The notes: a model not told the origin generated them from the sequence alone. 64,000 nucleotides of DNA from Pseudopyrenochaeta lycopersici (GCA_003313425.1 NHZP01000022.1:62001-126000); one strand, 5' to 3'; positions 1 through 11,335 are shown, counted from the stretch's first letter. Program-made: numbers and translations.

Positions 1-186
1 CTTGATGATGCGGTCGAACTCGAAGCAGCCGTTCTGGTTGACGGGCGACATGATGCCGACGCTTGCACTGGCGGCCTTGATGTTGTCCAGGCGAGGCTGG
101 GCCGGCGTGTCCAGCTTGATGCCCGCTGCGCGCATGGGCGTGGGTTTGGGCGGCGTGTGCTGTGCGCCTTCCGCCAGAGTCGCCAT
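1..186 (-). CDS. PH-domain-type protein, N-terminal 62 codons (cut by window edge)
   Basis: Read on the minus strand, an ATG at 186 opens a frame that stays open to base 1. The last visible residues, SPVNQNGCFEFDRIIK, resemble the segment just before the pleckstrin-homology domain in a fungal PH-domain family, where a basic lipid-binding PH core follows. The segment before it is Pro/Ala-rich and probably disordered. The PH domain itself would lie off the window, so the assignment rests on this short lead-in only. The gene is divergent to EFL1, with about 650 bp between start codons. The ATG sits in a good context (GCCACCATGG-like). Confidence 0.45.
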   Translation of the reverse strand, partial: MATLAEGAQHTPPKPTPMRAAGIKLDTPAQPRLDNIKAASASVGIMSPVNQNGCFEFDRIIK

Positions 187-837
187 GGTGGCGGGTGTTG
201 CATTCACGGGCGGCTTGGTCGCGTGTGGCTGCAGTGTTTGGCGCGGCGAGCTGCTCTGGCAGTGCTTTTTAGGGGCGTTGTGGTTTCCCGACGGTGCTCT
301 GCGAGATGGACGGATGCGGAAGGCGAGCGACAGGGGGAATGCATGGACCGCAGCTGCACACCATCGACGGCAGGAAGGGCTATATGCGAGGCAGGCGAGA
401 GGCGGGAGGGTGGCAGGAGCCCGGCGGCCGTGAGGCAGGAGCAAGTGCAGAGGTCCAAAGACGGCTATGCAGCGCCAGTTCCAGGCCTGGCGTCGCAGCC
501 GTTTTGGTGTGCGACGACTCAGGCACGGGAGCTACTGACGTCTTGCAGCTCCGACGCGCCCAAAATCCCGCCAGGCCGGTGACGCACGTCTCGCAGCGAA
601 TCATGGCGGGGGTCTCGCAAGCAGACAGTTTCATGCCTTTTCCACCGCACCCAGCCAGCGGCCTTGCAACCTCACCACCTGTCGCAGGCACGCTGTCCTC
701 CAATTTACTGTTTCTGGCCCACGCTCCTTCGACCAGCAGTGAAACGTCGCCCACTGCGCTCTGCTGGCCTCGCTCTTTACGCGAAACACCAGCCCCCGCA
801 CTCGCGCCTGCCGGATTTTTGACCATCCAGATTCAAG
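187..837. other. Divergent promoter region, no gene
   Basis: This is the space between the start of the PH-type gene and the EFL1 start. Open frames here overlap one another on both strands and lack family motifs. I see no RNA gene or repeat. Confidence 0.5.
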
Positions 838-3800
838 ATGCCTACCGTTCCCAGCGAGAAGCTGGTCGCCCTCCAGCAGGCCGCCGACGGCATTAGGAAT
901 GTAGGTCGCTCTTGCACGCCCAATTCTGCGCTGGCTGACCGCCTGTAGATTTGTACGCACACTTGAACACACATATTTCCCAACACGCTAAACATGCCCC
1001 GACTCACCTTCAAATCTAGGTATTCTAGCCCATGTCGACCATGGCAAGACCTCACTCACCGACGCGCTCATCGCCACCAACGGCATCATCTCCCCTAAGC
1101 TCGCCGGCAAGATAAGGTACCTAGACTCGAGGCCAGATGAGCAGCTGCGCGGCATCACAATGGAATCCTCCGCCATCTCACTCTACTTTTCTTCGCTCAG
1201 ACGGCCTGCGCCAGACGCGGAGCCTGAGCAAAAAGAATTCTTAATTAACTTGATAGATTCGCCCGGACACATAGACTTCAGCTATGAAGTCTCTACTGCA
1301 TCACGTCTTTGTGATGGCGCTGTTGTGCTCGTAGATGCTGTTGAAGGCGTATGTAGTCAGACAGTAACCGTGCTACGACAAACATGGATTGAGAAGCTCA
1401 AGCCACTGCTCGTCATCAATAAAATGGACAGGCTAATCACAGAGCTCAAAATGAGCCCCGGAGAAGCATACACACATTTGAGCAAGTTGCTCGAACAGGT
1501 AAATGCCGTTATGGGCAGCTTCTACCAAGGAGAGCGCATGGAAGACGACCTACGATGGCGGGAGAAGATGGAGGAGCGACTTAATACAGTAGCCGCTGAA
1601 AAGTCTGACGCGCGATTTTCAGCCGTATTAGAGAACGGCGATAGTATTGACACCACTAGCACGCCTGCTGAATACGAAGAGAAAGACGACGAAGATATCT
1701 ACTTCTCTCCGGAGAAGAACAACGTAATATTTGGCAGTGCCATCGACGGCTGGGCGTTCACTGTTAAGCAGTTCGCCGGCTTGTACGAAAGAAAGTTAGG
1801 TATTAAACGCAGCGTTCTCGAGAAGGTCCTTTGGGGCGATTTTTACTTAGACCCCAAAACCAAGCGAGTCCTCAGCTCGAAGCATCTCAAAGGCCGACAC
1901 CTGAAACCCATGTTCGTCCAGCTCGTCTTGGAAAACATTTGGGCCCTCTATGAAGCCACTACGGGAGGTAATAATGGGAAGGGGTGCGTGGATTTCCTAT
2001 CCTCAATTCATTACTGTCTTTTGCTCTGCATGTACGCTAGTCAATATACTTATACTATTCATGACAGAGATGCCACCATGGTCGAGAAGATTACCAAGTC
2101 TCTCAACATCACCCTCCCAGCTCATATCTTACGGTCGCGCGATCCTCGGGCGCTGCTGATCGCGCTCTTTTCGGCATGGCTTCCTTTGTCAACTGCTCTG
2201 CTAGTGTCTGTCACCGAATATCTGCCTCCACCACCAAAGGCACAGGCGGAGAGGATGCCCGAGCTCATCGAGACGTCGCTTGGGGCGGACTATGTGGCTC
2301 CTGAGGTACGAGACGCGATAGTCAACTTCAAAACAGCCAAGGATGCCCCCATAGTAGCCTACATCAGCAAGATGATATCCGTCCCCGAGAGCGAAATGCC
2401 GCACAACAAGCGCCGGGGAGGTGCTCTCACAGCCGAAGAGGCACGAGAGCTCGGACGAAAGAAGCGAGCAGAAATAGCGCGACAGCAAGCAGCTGCGAAT
2501 GGCGAAATTTCAGATGTTGATAGCATGACAGACGCACTGAACTCTGCTGCCATTGGCGAGACCGAGACACACGAAGAAGAAACACTACAATCAGAGGAAG
2601 GTGCTGAACATCTGATCGGGTTCGCTCGAATATTCTCAGGCACTCTGAGCGTTGGAGACGAGGTATACGTCCTAGGCCCCAAGTTCACGCCAGCGAGCCC
2701 GCATGCCGCCCCGGAGCCAAAAAAGGTCAAGATCGCTGCGCTCTACCTGATGATGGGCCGTGGTCTGGAGCCGTTGAGTTCAGTACCTGCCGGTGTGGTA
2801 TTTGGTATCGGTGGTCTCGAAGGGCATGTGCTCAAGTCAGGCACCTTGTGCTCGCAGCTGCCTGGATCTCTAAACCTTGCTGGTGTTCAGATGGGAACAC
2901 ATCCCATCGTTCGTGTTGCGCTCGAGCCTGAAAATCCATATGACTTAGACAAGATGATCAAGGGCTTGAGGCTTCTGGTTCAGAGCGACCCCTGTGCCGA
3001 GTATGAACAGCTACCGAGCGGAGAGCATGTTATCCTTACGGCAGGGGAACTCCATCTAGAAAGATGCCTAAAAGACCTTAGAGAACGCTTTGCCAAATGC
3101 GAAATTCAAGCTGGCGAGCCTATCGTACCTTACCGTGAATCGATCGTTGCTGCCGTTGAGATGAACCCGCCCAAGGACTTAAATCTGCCTAGAGGCACTG
3201 TAATCGGCAAAACGGCAAGCGAGTATGTGTCAGTCCGCCTGCGTGTGCGACCATTGCCATTGAATGTAACCGAATTTTTGAGTAAGAATGCTGGAGCGAT
3301 TAAGAGATTGTACTCGGAGCGAAGGGCCGAGGATGAAGGGCACAAGATTGGCACCATTACACCTCGTGAAGCTGACGGGGCAGAGCACGATGGGATACAA
3401 GAGGCTGAACAGCGAGAGGTTGGTCATTCTCTTGATTTGCCTGAGTTCAAGAGGCAGCTGAAGAAAACTTTCGCGCATGCGAAGGGCCAAAAAGAGATTT
3501 GGGCAGACGCCATCGAGAAAATCACTGCTTTTGGACCCCGGAGAATAGGCCCAAATATTTTGATCGACGCAACAAATGCCGGTATCTGCGGCAAAGCGTA
3601 ATAAGTCTATCCCTTTTCTCAGGACAGGACGCTGACCAAGCGCAGGCTTCGTGACTCGCCGTCGCCAGATACAGACAACGGACTCCCATCTGATCGCTCA
3701 ATAACAGCTCATACCTTTTCCTCGACAATAGCGTATGCCTTTCAGCTCGCCACCGCTCAGGGACCCTGCTGCGCCGAGCCCATCCAAGGCACCGCCGTCA

Positions 3801-4369
3801 TTCTCGAAGATGTGACACTCAACATCCCCGATGATGAATCAGCACAGGACCGTGGTCGTCTGAGAGGTGAAGTGATCAAAGTAGTGCGCTCGGCTATCCA
3901 TCAAGGCTTCCTAGATTGGTCTCCACGCATGCTGTTAGCAATGTATAGTTGTGAAATTCAAGCGAGCACGGATGTTCTTGGTAAGGTTTACGCAGTCATG
4001 ACAAGGCGTCGTGGAACAATCCTTTCGGAAACACTCTCTAGCACCTCTTCCGCCTCAACTACAGGGAATCAAACTTTCACCATCTCCGCTCTCCTACCTG
4101 TCGCCGAGTCTTTTGGCTTTAGTGATGAAATCCGCAAAAAGTCCTCTGGCTCTGCATCCCCTCAACTACGCTTCGCGGGCTTTGAGATGCTGGATGAGGA
4201 TCCATTTTGGGTCCCGTTTACTGAGGATGAGCTGGAGGATTTGGGTGAGTTAGCGGATCGAGAGAATGTTGCAAAAAGGTACGTGGACAAGGTCAGGAGG
4301 CGAAAGGGACTTTTGGTCCGGGAGGTGCTGGTCAGGGATGCAGAAAAACAGAAGACGTTGAAGCGTTGA
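838..4369 (+). CDS. EFL1: Elongation factor-like GTPase 1 (60S ribosome maturation)
   Basis: EF-2-like GTPase which, with Sdo1/SBDS, releases Tif6 (eIF6) from late cytoplasmic pre-60S subunits (family knowledge). Exons: 838-900, 949-952, 1020-1967, 2070-3597 and 3646-4369, giving about 1088 aa, close to yeast Ria1. The G1 loop AHVDHGKTS, G3 DSPGH and G4 NKMD are visible, and the C-terminal domain carries CAEPIQG, DWSPR and LLPVAESFGF-type motifs. Exon 2 is only 4 nt (ATTT) and is needed to rebuild the conserved RNICILAHVDHG. Intron 3 (102 nt) is stop-free. The last junction is the least certain: 3582-3668 would also keep frame. A frame stop at 3599-3601 is avoided only by splicing. Confidence 0.9.
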
Positions 4370-5630
4370 AAAGGTAGAGGCCTGGAGGCGGAGAATACAG
4401 AGAGTTGTTGATTGTGGCAATGACGAACTAGGGCAATCTATTCTGAATCTATGGTTATGCCACAACAGTGTCAAAGCCTGAAAAAGCTGCCCTGAAATTC
4501 CCTTTGGATGTATCTTAAACTTTACCTCCATCCTGCGTGAAATTGCGTCATCTTTGTCAACATCTGCAGTTCTTTGCCGAGAAGAGGACGTTGATTCTAG
4601 CAACGGCGTATCTCTATTCTCAGCGCTGACACTCTTGCTACTGACTCCATAACTGCATGGGCACATCATCATTCTAGCCTCAAGGAATTATTCTCGATAA
4701 GAGAGTGCTAATATCTTCAGATTTGAAGTTGATGTTTGAAGCGAGAGCTGAGTTACCAGGAGTTCATGTTGTGAAGTGGAATTTTGCATAGGTCGTTCAT
4801 AAAGAAGACGCTTCACAGGTGCCCTTTGTATGTTTGTTTCATTGCCGTAGGCCGCATTATAGCTTCTAAGTTAGGCCAGGAGTATGACAAAGATTGTGGT
4901 TTGTAGTTTGCAAGTACATGCGCAATGCGTTTAAGTAGCAGGAGAGCAAGCCTTTCATGGACGTGAAAGCGCCAATACGTATTGCTTCTGCCTTCCCGAC
5001 TGGCACGAAGTTGAGAAAGATGAGAGGGAGCTATCGTTATCACAAACTTCCAGGACCGTTCTCATAGCTCGGAACGATCTTACCTTCATAGTTAACTTAT
5101 TTAGCCTTGGCTCTACTGACGAGGGGTTTGCGTTTGAATAACTGCCCAGGCGTGAGCGCACTGTTTGCAAAAAACTTAGATCATCCCACCAGCAGTTAAG
5201 GCTAGTGACATCATCAAACCCTCCGATTTAGCCCACCTTGTATCGTAACAATTAGCTCGAAATGGCAGTTGAAATGACTCGTCTCTTGGCGCCAAGGTGG
5301 CCGGCAAGCAAGATCTTATCTGATTGATAAGACAATCTTCTCATCCAGCATGACCCCGTCTCGGTTCGCTTCGGATCCTCCAATTGCAACCGTGCGACGA
5401 CAGCAAATGTTATCACGTGTATTCGCACAGGTTTTTGGTGAGTCTTCGCGTGGGAGGCTCGGCCTTAGGTGGAGAATTTGATGGCGCCGATGACGGATGA
5501 CGAGCTTGTTAGGTGGTGTGGGTTTAGTATATGGGGTGTTAAGTCCTCCGCTCTGGTCTTGCTTCGTCCTCTCTAACTACGAGTAACCTGCGCTCTCTTT
5601 ATTCTATTGCCTCCTAAAAAAACCAACAAG
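4370..5630. other. Intergenic, EFL1 3' side and O-methyltransferase promoter
   Basis: About 1.26 kb without a supportable gene. Small open frames on either strand lack motifs or plausible splice partners. It contains the inverted GATA pair listed separately and CT-rich stretches just before the O-methyltransferase start. Confidence 0.5.
5314..5332. promoter_or_regulatory. Inverted GATA-motif pair
   Basis: TCTTATC and GATAAGA flank a 5-nt spacer, giving a perfect 7-bp inverted repeat about 300 bp upstream of the O-methyltransferase ATG. Each arm fits the HGATAR core bound by fungal GATA factors such as AreA or SreA. Function is inferred from the motif only. Confidence 0.35.
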
Positions 5631-7021
5631 ATGGGTTCGGTACAAGAAGAGATCGCAACACTTAACAGCCTTGCGGCTCAGATCACCGAGCTCGCTGCGA
5701 AAATGACCAAGCAACTAGAAGCAGACAAAGTCCCGCCCGTCACTCTCAAAGCAGACAGTCCCATAAAATATGAACGACTTCCCGGAGACGTATTTTTGAC
5801 ACGACAATTGCTCGAAGACGCACTGAAGGACATGTGGATCTTGAGCCAAGGCCCCAGCGAGAGTGTGTATAATTACGTCCACATGGCCATCCCAGATACT
5901 TCGTGCTTAAATATCTTGAACCAATTCGATTTCTGGAATGCGGTCCCCGTGGATGGCGAAGCGTCGTATGAGGAAATTGCGATACATACAAAACTGCCCG
6001 TTGAAGTGGTGATCCGTGTCCTGGACCACGCCATCACCATGCGCTTCTTCACCAAGCCATCGTCAACAGCGAGTTCTGTGAAACATACCTCACGCTCGGC
6101 AGCTCTTGCCAAAGATCCTGGACTCTCTGCATTAGTTCAGATGGTCCTTGATGAGACTGGTCCGCCAATGTTCTTGCTTCCCGAAGCGTTGCGCCGCTTC
6201 AGCCAGGGGAGGCCAGAGATTACTAAAGACATGAAGGAAACTGCATTTAAACTGTGTCATTCAGGCGGTGCATGGGGTAATTACGAGAATAGCTGGGATT
6301 TCATCGAGAATGATGGAGAGGGCGAGAAGAAGGGTTGGCGGCAGCGGAACTTTGTCAAGTTCATGGCATATATTAAAGACCTTTTTGGCACCGAAGGGAT
6401 CGTGCTGGACGCGATAGATTGGAAGGGAGCAGGTGATGTAACTGTTGTCGACGTAAGTCTAACATGTTCTCTTGCGATAAAGACCATGCTAACGAATGTT
6501 AGCTCGGAGGCTCTGCGGGCCACGACGATGCCGTCCTTGCGAATAGATTCCCTAACCTCAAAATTGTTGTCCAAGATCTCCCAGAAGTTGCTCCCGTCTT
6601 TGATAGAGAATTCCCCTCTAACCTCAGATCCCGCGTCTCCTTCCGCACACATAACCTCTTCGACCCACAGCCTGTGGAAGCAGACATCTATATGCTGAAA
6701 TGGATCCTGCACGATTGGCCGGATGTTGAGTCAGTTGCCATTCTCCGTGCGCTTGTTCCTGCCCTGAAGCCAGGTGCGAGAGTAGTCTTCATAGATTACG
6801 TGGGCAAACAGGGGCCGAGCGAAGAGGAGCTACCTAGAAGCATCCAGGGTTTCGGTACCGCGACAGATCTCAGGATGATGGCCTTATTCAACGCAAAGGA
6901 GAGACCTGTTGAGGCGTGGAAGAAGATATTCAAACAGGCGGATGAGCGGTTCGAGATCGTAAAAGTCAAGGCGGATCCACTGAGTTTTATGTGTGTTCTT
7001 GAGGCTGTCTGGAGGGGTTAA
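5631..7021 (+). CDS. SAM-dependent O-methyltransferase (COMT-like, family 2)
   Basis: Predicted to methylate a hydroxyl of a small, often phenolic, metabolite using S-adenosylmethionine. Exons 5631-6452 and 6503-7021 give 446 aa, and the 50-nt intron has GTAAGT and a GCTAAC branch site. The N-terminal half matches the winged-helix dimerisation domain. The SAM loop VVDLGGSAGHDD (about 272-283) and VQDLP follow. The catalytic His is H344 in LKWILHDWPD. I chose ATG 5631; the frame stays open upstream but only to a TTG. The substrate is unknown. No synthase or other tailoring gene is adjacent. The inverted GATA pair upstream is the only regulatory hint. Confidence 0.85.
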
Positions 7022-7353
7022 CTTTCTTTTGAATATATCAAAGCTCGAATTCAGAAGGATTAGGGGTCGATAAGGGTTCGCCATGGGCTCGGCTAAACCA
7101 AAGTGGGTCGACACCAGGACATCGCATGCAGGTCTGCAAGCCTCGTCTTCCAACCTCAGCTCGCCTCGTTCAGCTCAGCTCATACTCTAGCCAGCCACAA
7201 CACATCCATGTTAGACTCTCGCTCTTCCTCCCACATTCTACCCTTTTCCATTGAGCACTGGTTAAGTGAGTCGGCTTTGCAATATATATTTCAAGTGTAC
7301 ACAGCTTTCCATACAAACAAAGACACATGCCAAGGGCCTCATGTGAGGCCTAC

Positions 7354-7438
7354 CTCCCCTTGGTGCAGTTGGTTTAGCGCGTTCGACTGTAATAGCAATG
7401 CCATCGAAAGGTCCCTCGTTCGATCCGAGGAGGGGAGA
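7354..7438 (+). tRNA. tRNA-Tyr(GUA) with a 10-nt intron
   Basis: The cloverleaf can be drawn completely: 7-bp acceptor CTCCCCT/AGGGGAG, D-stem GTGC/GCGC with GG in the loop, and anticodon stem TTCGA/TCGAA. The T-arm is CCTCG-TTCGATC-CGAGG and the discriminator is A7438. The anticodon is GTA. A 10-nt insertion (TAGCAATGCC) sits one base 3' of the anticodon, the canonical place for a tRNA-Tyr intron removed by the tRNA splicing endonuclease. A T-run follows at 7456-7460. CCA is not encoded, as expected for a nuclear gene. Confidence 0.93.
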
Positions 7439-7455
7439 AACCACCTGTCTCTTTC

Positions 7456-7460
7456 TTTTT
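7456..7460 (+). terminator. RNA polymerase III terminator of tRNA-Tyr
   Basis: Five consecutive T residues on the coding strand 18 nt after the mature tRNA 3' end, a normal Pol III stop signal. Confidence 0.6.
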
Positions 7461-8023
7461 CCGCTGCATATATGTTGCCATATCTCCGTCCATGTCGTTG
7501 CATTTTGATCAAATGAGTGTGGCTTGTATGAATACTACGAATCATATGGTTGGCTGTTATGCTCCAAATTTGAATTAGAAGTACGAGTCTGCTATTCTAT
7601 CGAGTATTGTCGCGGCGTTACACCAGCAAGATGATTGTTGATTCTCAACTAGCGATCAGTGATGTTTCGCTTGGCTTCACTATTTTGAGTACACCAACAG
7701 AAATTGTTCGCGCAAAGAAATAGAACAAATGCCCCTGCAGCCCGGACAATCATCGAATTCCATAAGGAAGGCTACTCTGTACAACAGCTAGTTCATTCTG
7801 TGTTGTTCACTGTTGTACAATCTCTATACATGGTTTCTTCTCAATACTCTTAATATGCAAGTACCCATCTACCTCTATGCACGCTGAAATGCGACGACTG
7901 CCTTGCAAGAGAAGAGGCCTTGTGCCTCATTATACGCTCCACAACGCCACTGTGCAATGCTACTGAACGCAACATTGCAGACTAAATATCAATCATAAAT
8001 TCCGTTGAAGTGCACAGACGAAT
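7461..8023. other. Intergenic between tRNA-Tyr and NHA1 3' end
   Basis: AT-richer sequence at the 3' side of the minus-strand antiporter. I see no gene, repeat or structured RNA here. Confidence 0.4.
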
Positions 8024-11000
8024 TTACTTCCTCCGTATTAGCTTGCTTAATCCACTCTTTTTACTGTTATCTCTCTCCACCCTGTCCTTTGCGTCTTCAG
8101 CAGCGCGTTCATCCTTAGTCGGCATACGAGGCTGGTCCGCAAAGCGGATTCCAGGCGCGCGAGGGGGTGCGTAAGATTGGGCTGGTTCACTGGCTCGAGA
8201 ATGTGTCCCGCGGCCAGTTTCCAGGGGGTCACCAGTTTCCTCGCCGTCGGAGTCTGATTCGGGAGTTTCCTCTCCACTAACACCAAGTGCACCAAGACGT
8301 CGCTTACGTTCTGCTGCTGTCTCCCCCTCGAAGCCGCGGTTGCTCTCTGATTGTAGTTTGCCACGTGGAGAAACGGGGCGACGCTGACTGCTGGCTGGTG
8401 GAGGAGAGGAAGAGCCTTGTAGGGCGGCAAGACGGCGCCGACGTTCCACAGGAGTCTCCTCTTCGGATTCGGCCCCGAAATAATCGTTGCGAGGTTCTGG
8501 TGGAGTTTGCACGGACTGCTCAGATGCAAGGCGGCGGCGGCGCTGTGCAGCGGTCTCACCTTTCTGGTCAAGTGAATAACTGGCTAAGTTTTGTCGTACC
8601 GAGTGGAATGGTACATCATCATCATTGCTGTCGACCAGCGTTAATCCTTCAGGCCCGCGGGCTCTACCTTCATTCTTTGCTGCCGGCGACTCGATCTTGT
8701 GGATTTCTGCTTCGCCCTCTTCACCAACAACAGGAGGAACATTTGCTTCCGATGCTGCTCGTCTACGCTGAGCATCTTTATGGTCCTTTGCGTCTTGGTG
8801 TGCCGCGGTCTTGACAGACTCAGGTGCATCGCTGTTCTGGACGAATTTAGCGCGGTCCTTTGGATTCATCTGTGCCATCTGCTGGATAAACTCCATCTTG
8901 CTCATTCTGCGACCGCCAGCATTGACAGTGAAGCGTAAGCGGTCATCGTCATCATCATCAGCCGACTTCTTTTTCTTGCCGTCTGTACCTTCTGTGCCAG
9001 AGGGATCGGCATCATCATGGGTTGGGATACCTATATGTGTTCCCATTCTCTTGAGACTCTGAATCGCACGGCTCGATGTTTCAGCCATGGACTGACCTCG
9101 CTGGGCTCCGGGACGTTGATCTTTCTTTGATGAAGAGGGTATGTCGTATTTTTTGATCACCTCTCCGTCCTCGTCTTCAACGATGATAGTGTTGCCAAAC
9201 TGATATGCCAGAGCCGGTCCTCGCTGTCGCGCAGGTTTCTGAGTGGAGGATTCTGCAACGTTGTCCTCATGATGATGATGATGTTTACCAGAGAAACTTT
9301 GCATCCGCTTTCGCCAAGTCTTTTGAGGATGCTCAATGGCAGCTTCGATTTTTTCAGGTCCCTCCTCGGCTTTCCCTCCATGCTCTTTCTGCGCGACACC
9401 ACGCTGAACATCTTTCTCCACCATAAGCTCTTTGGCCATTTCCTGATCGTTTGCCGTTCTCTCTGTGTCATGCTCATTGTGGCTATCCCTAACGCCGAGC
9501 ACGTTTCCTTCTTTGTCTTCAATAACCGTCTTGTCACCCTCTTGATATATCTCTTCCTCAGGCTGCCGCAGCTTCATTTTCTCCTTTCCGTTGGAAGAGC
9601 TATCGCTGGAGACAGCCATAGTGTCAGCAAATGTATCCGTGTCTTGCTCTGCTGGTATAATCTCTGCCTTTTCCTGGTCGCGTCGGGATGGCTTAATGGC
9701 AGACTGTGAGATTGGACCACCGGGACCTCGGCCAGCATCCCAGCGTTTTCTTCGGTTCGAGGGGCGGACTGAATTGGACCGACTTGCGTTCTCTTCCTCC
9801 TTCTGACGACGGAGGAAGCCACCCGTTTGACCTGTTGAGGGCAACAAACCTGGTCCAGTTGTGTCTGTCTTTTCATCAAACGATGACTCAGACTGACGTC
9901 GACTAACAGACATTTGAGATCTAGAACGAGACTGAATACGCGGAAGTCTTTCCATCCATCCAGGCCCGTCCTCGTTCGCTTGTGTGTAAGACAGGGAGAT
10001 TGTGAGCGTGTTGATACGTTTGCCGAGGGTGAAGACAGCAATCGAACTACCGTGTACCATGATACTGACGATGACTAGAAAACATGTAATAGGCCATATC
10101 ATCTCAATAATGTTTAGGTGCTCGAACCCTTCCTCAGGAAGTACGGCTAGTGGGGTTGTAGATTCCGTCTCGAGTTCAGCTCTGGCGAGTATCGCCACGA
10201 ACAGACCACCGACGCCAATAGGTCCGAAATGACCTGCGAACGAGGCTTCTCGCCAGGTTTTGATGTCAGGTATGGCCGGTTTGAGTAGCAGCATGATGGG
10301 AATGCGACGGAAGAACAGCACCAGTATACCTAGTACTACTAGCCGCCATGGGGTGAGGCCAATAATTTCCGGCGCATTAAACTGGCCCCAGGGAATGATG
10401 GCGCCAAAGTAGACGAAGAAAGCCAAGTTGATGAGCAAATCAATAACGTTGGAGACGTGGGACTCCTCCGTCTTTTCCAAGAACCAGCCGTCATTTGAAA
10501 AGCCTACTCCACAAGCAAATCCTACGAGCAAATCGTCCAAGCCCAGTAAGGAACCGGACCCCGCACACCAGAGCGCTAGGACAAAGTAGAAGACGAGGAA
10601 GCTTTCTCGATCAATAAGGTCCTTCTCGTGAGCCAAACGGATTGCGCGACGGGCGGCGTAGCCAATGACAACTCCATAGATGGCGCCAAACAGACACTCG
10701 TATAGGATGGTGTAGCAAATCCAATGGTAGGCGACTTTGGTGGCGTCCGGACGATAGCGGATGAGGTATATGGCGAGGTAGACGAACGGGAAAGCCATAC
10801 CATCGTTACAGCCAGATTCGGCAGAGAGAAGATCTCGCAAGTGTTTTGGGACACGCTTTGCAAATTTGCCCTTTCCGACAACGGACGAGGCCAGGACGGG
10901 ATCGGTTGCAGTGACACAAGCGGCAATGCAGAGGCTGTCCAGCCAGTTGAGATGCGATTTGAACAGGCCCCAAATGAACAAACTGGTGATTAGCCATCCG

Positions 11001-11335
11001 AAGGTCATGACGGGAATGAGTAGCAACGTGACCGACTTCCAATGTTTTTCCATGTATGCCTTTGGCAGTTCGACGCCAACGGCGAAACACTGCACTACCA
11101 GGACGATTCGCGAGAACTCTAGCGTAATCAAGTCGACATTGCCCCAAGACGCAGGATCGATTAGGTTGGCAGCATGTGGGCCGAAGATGATACCGCAGAG
11201 AGTAGCGACGGTGGCTTCACCAATGTACAGGCGCTCCTTGATCACTGAGGAGCATAGCATGAACAAGCTGGTGAAACCACCCAGGATGATGTACACCAAG
11301 TGCGGCTTAGTGATGGAGAGGTGGTCCCACGCCAT
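8024..11335 (-). CDS. NHA1: Plasma-membrane Na+(K+)/H+ antiporter, Nha1 family
   Basis: Exports Na+ and K+ in exchange for protons at the plasma membrane and helps set pH and salt tolerance (family knowledge). A single exon encodes 1103 aa. Residues of about 1-430 form a multi-span CPA1 exchanger core with ATDPVLAS and the transport motif SAESGCNDGMAFPF. The rest is a long hydrophilic cytoplasmic tail, typical of fungal Nha1, rich in S, R, E and D with a His run and acidic runs. Near the C-terminus (DNA about 8282-8563) a motif of the type ET-x3-R-R/K-RRL appears three times. I used ATG 11335; the frame reaches upstream only to TTG. No intron signal is seen. Confidence 0.92.
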   Translation of the reverse strand: MAWDHLSITKPHLVYIILGGFTSLFMLCSSVIKERLYIGEATVATLCGIIFGPHAANLIDPASWGNVDLITLEFSRIVLVVQCFAVGVELPKAYMEKHWKSVTLLLIPVMTFGWLITSLFIWGLFKSHLNWLDSLCIAACVTATDPVLASSVVGKGKFAKRVPKHLRDLLSAESGCNDGMAFPFVYLAIYLIRYRPDATKVAYHWICYTILYECLFGAIYGVVIGYAARRAIRLAHEKDLIDRESFLVFYFVLALWCAGSGSLLGLDDLLVGFACGVGFSNDGWFLEKTEESHVSNVIDLLINLAFFVYFGAIIPWGQFNAPEIIGLTPWRLVVLGILVLFFRRIPIMLLLKPAIPDIKTWREASFAGHFGPIGVGGLFVAILARAELETESTTPLAVLPEEGFEHLNIIEMIWPITCFLVIVSIMVHGSSIAVFTLGKRINTLTISLSYTQANEDGPGWMERLPRIQSRSRSQMSVSRRQSESSFDEKTDTTGPGLLPSTGQTGGFLRRQKEEENASRSNSVRPSNRRKRWDAGRGPGGPISQSAIKPSRRDQEKAEIIPAEQDTDTFADTMAVSSDSSSNGKEKMKLRQPEEEIYQEGDKTVIEDKEGNVLGVRDSHNEHDTERTANDQEMAKELMVEKDVQRGVAQKEHGGKAEEGPEKIEAAIEHPQKTWRKRMQSFSGKHHHHHEDNVAESSTQKPARQRGPALAYQFGNTIIVEDEDGEVIKKYDIPSSSKKDQRPGAQRGQSMAETSSRAIQSLKRMGTHIGIPTHDDADPSGTEGTDGKKKKSADDDDDDRLRFTVNAGGRRMSKMEFIQQMAQMNPKDRAKFVQNSDAPESVKTAAHQDAKDHKDAQRRRAASEANVPPVVGEEGEAEIHKIESPAAKNEGRARGPEGLTLVDSNDDDVPFHSVRQNLASYSLDQKGETAAQRRRRLASEQSVQTPPEPRNDYFGAESEEETPVERRRRLAALQGSSSPPPASSQRRPVSPRGKLQSESNRGFEGETAAERKRRLGALGVSGEETPESDSDGEETGDPLETGRGTHSRASEPAQSYAPPRAPGIRFADQPRMPTKDERAAEDAKDRVERDNSKKSGLSKLIRRK

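Noticed and set aside
8287..9709. Long plus-strand open frames opposite the NHA1 tail
   Set aside because: Composition mirrors the low-complexity antisense strand; no motifs.
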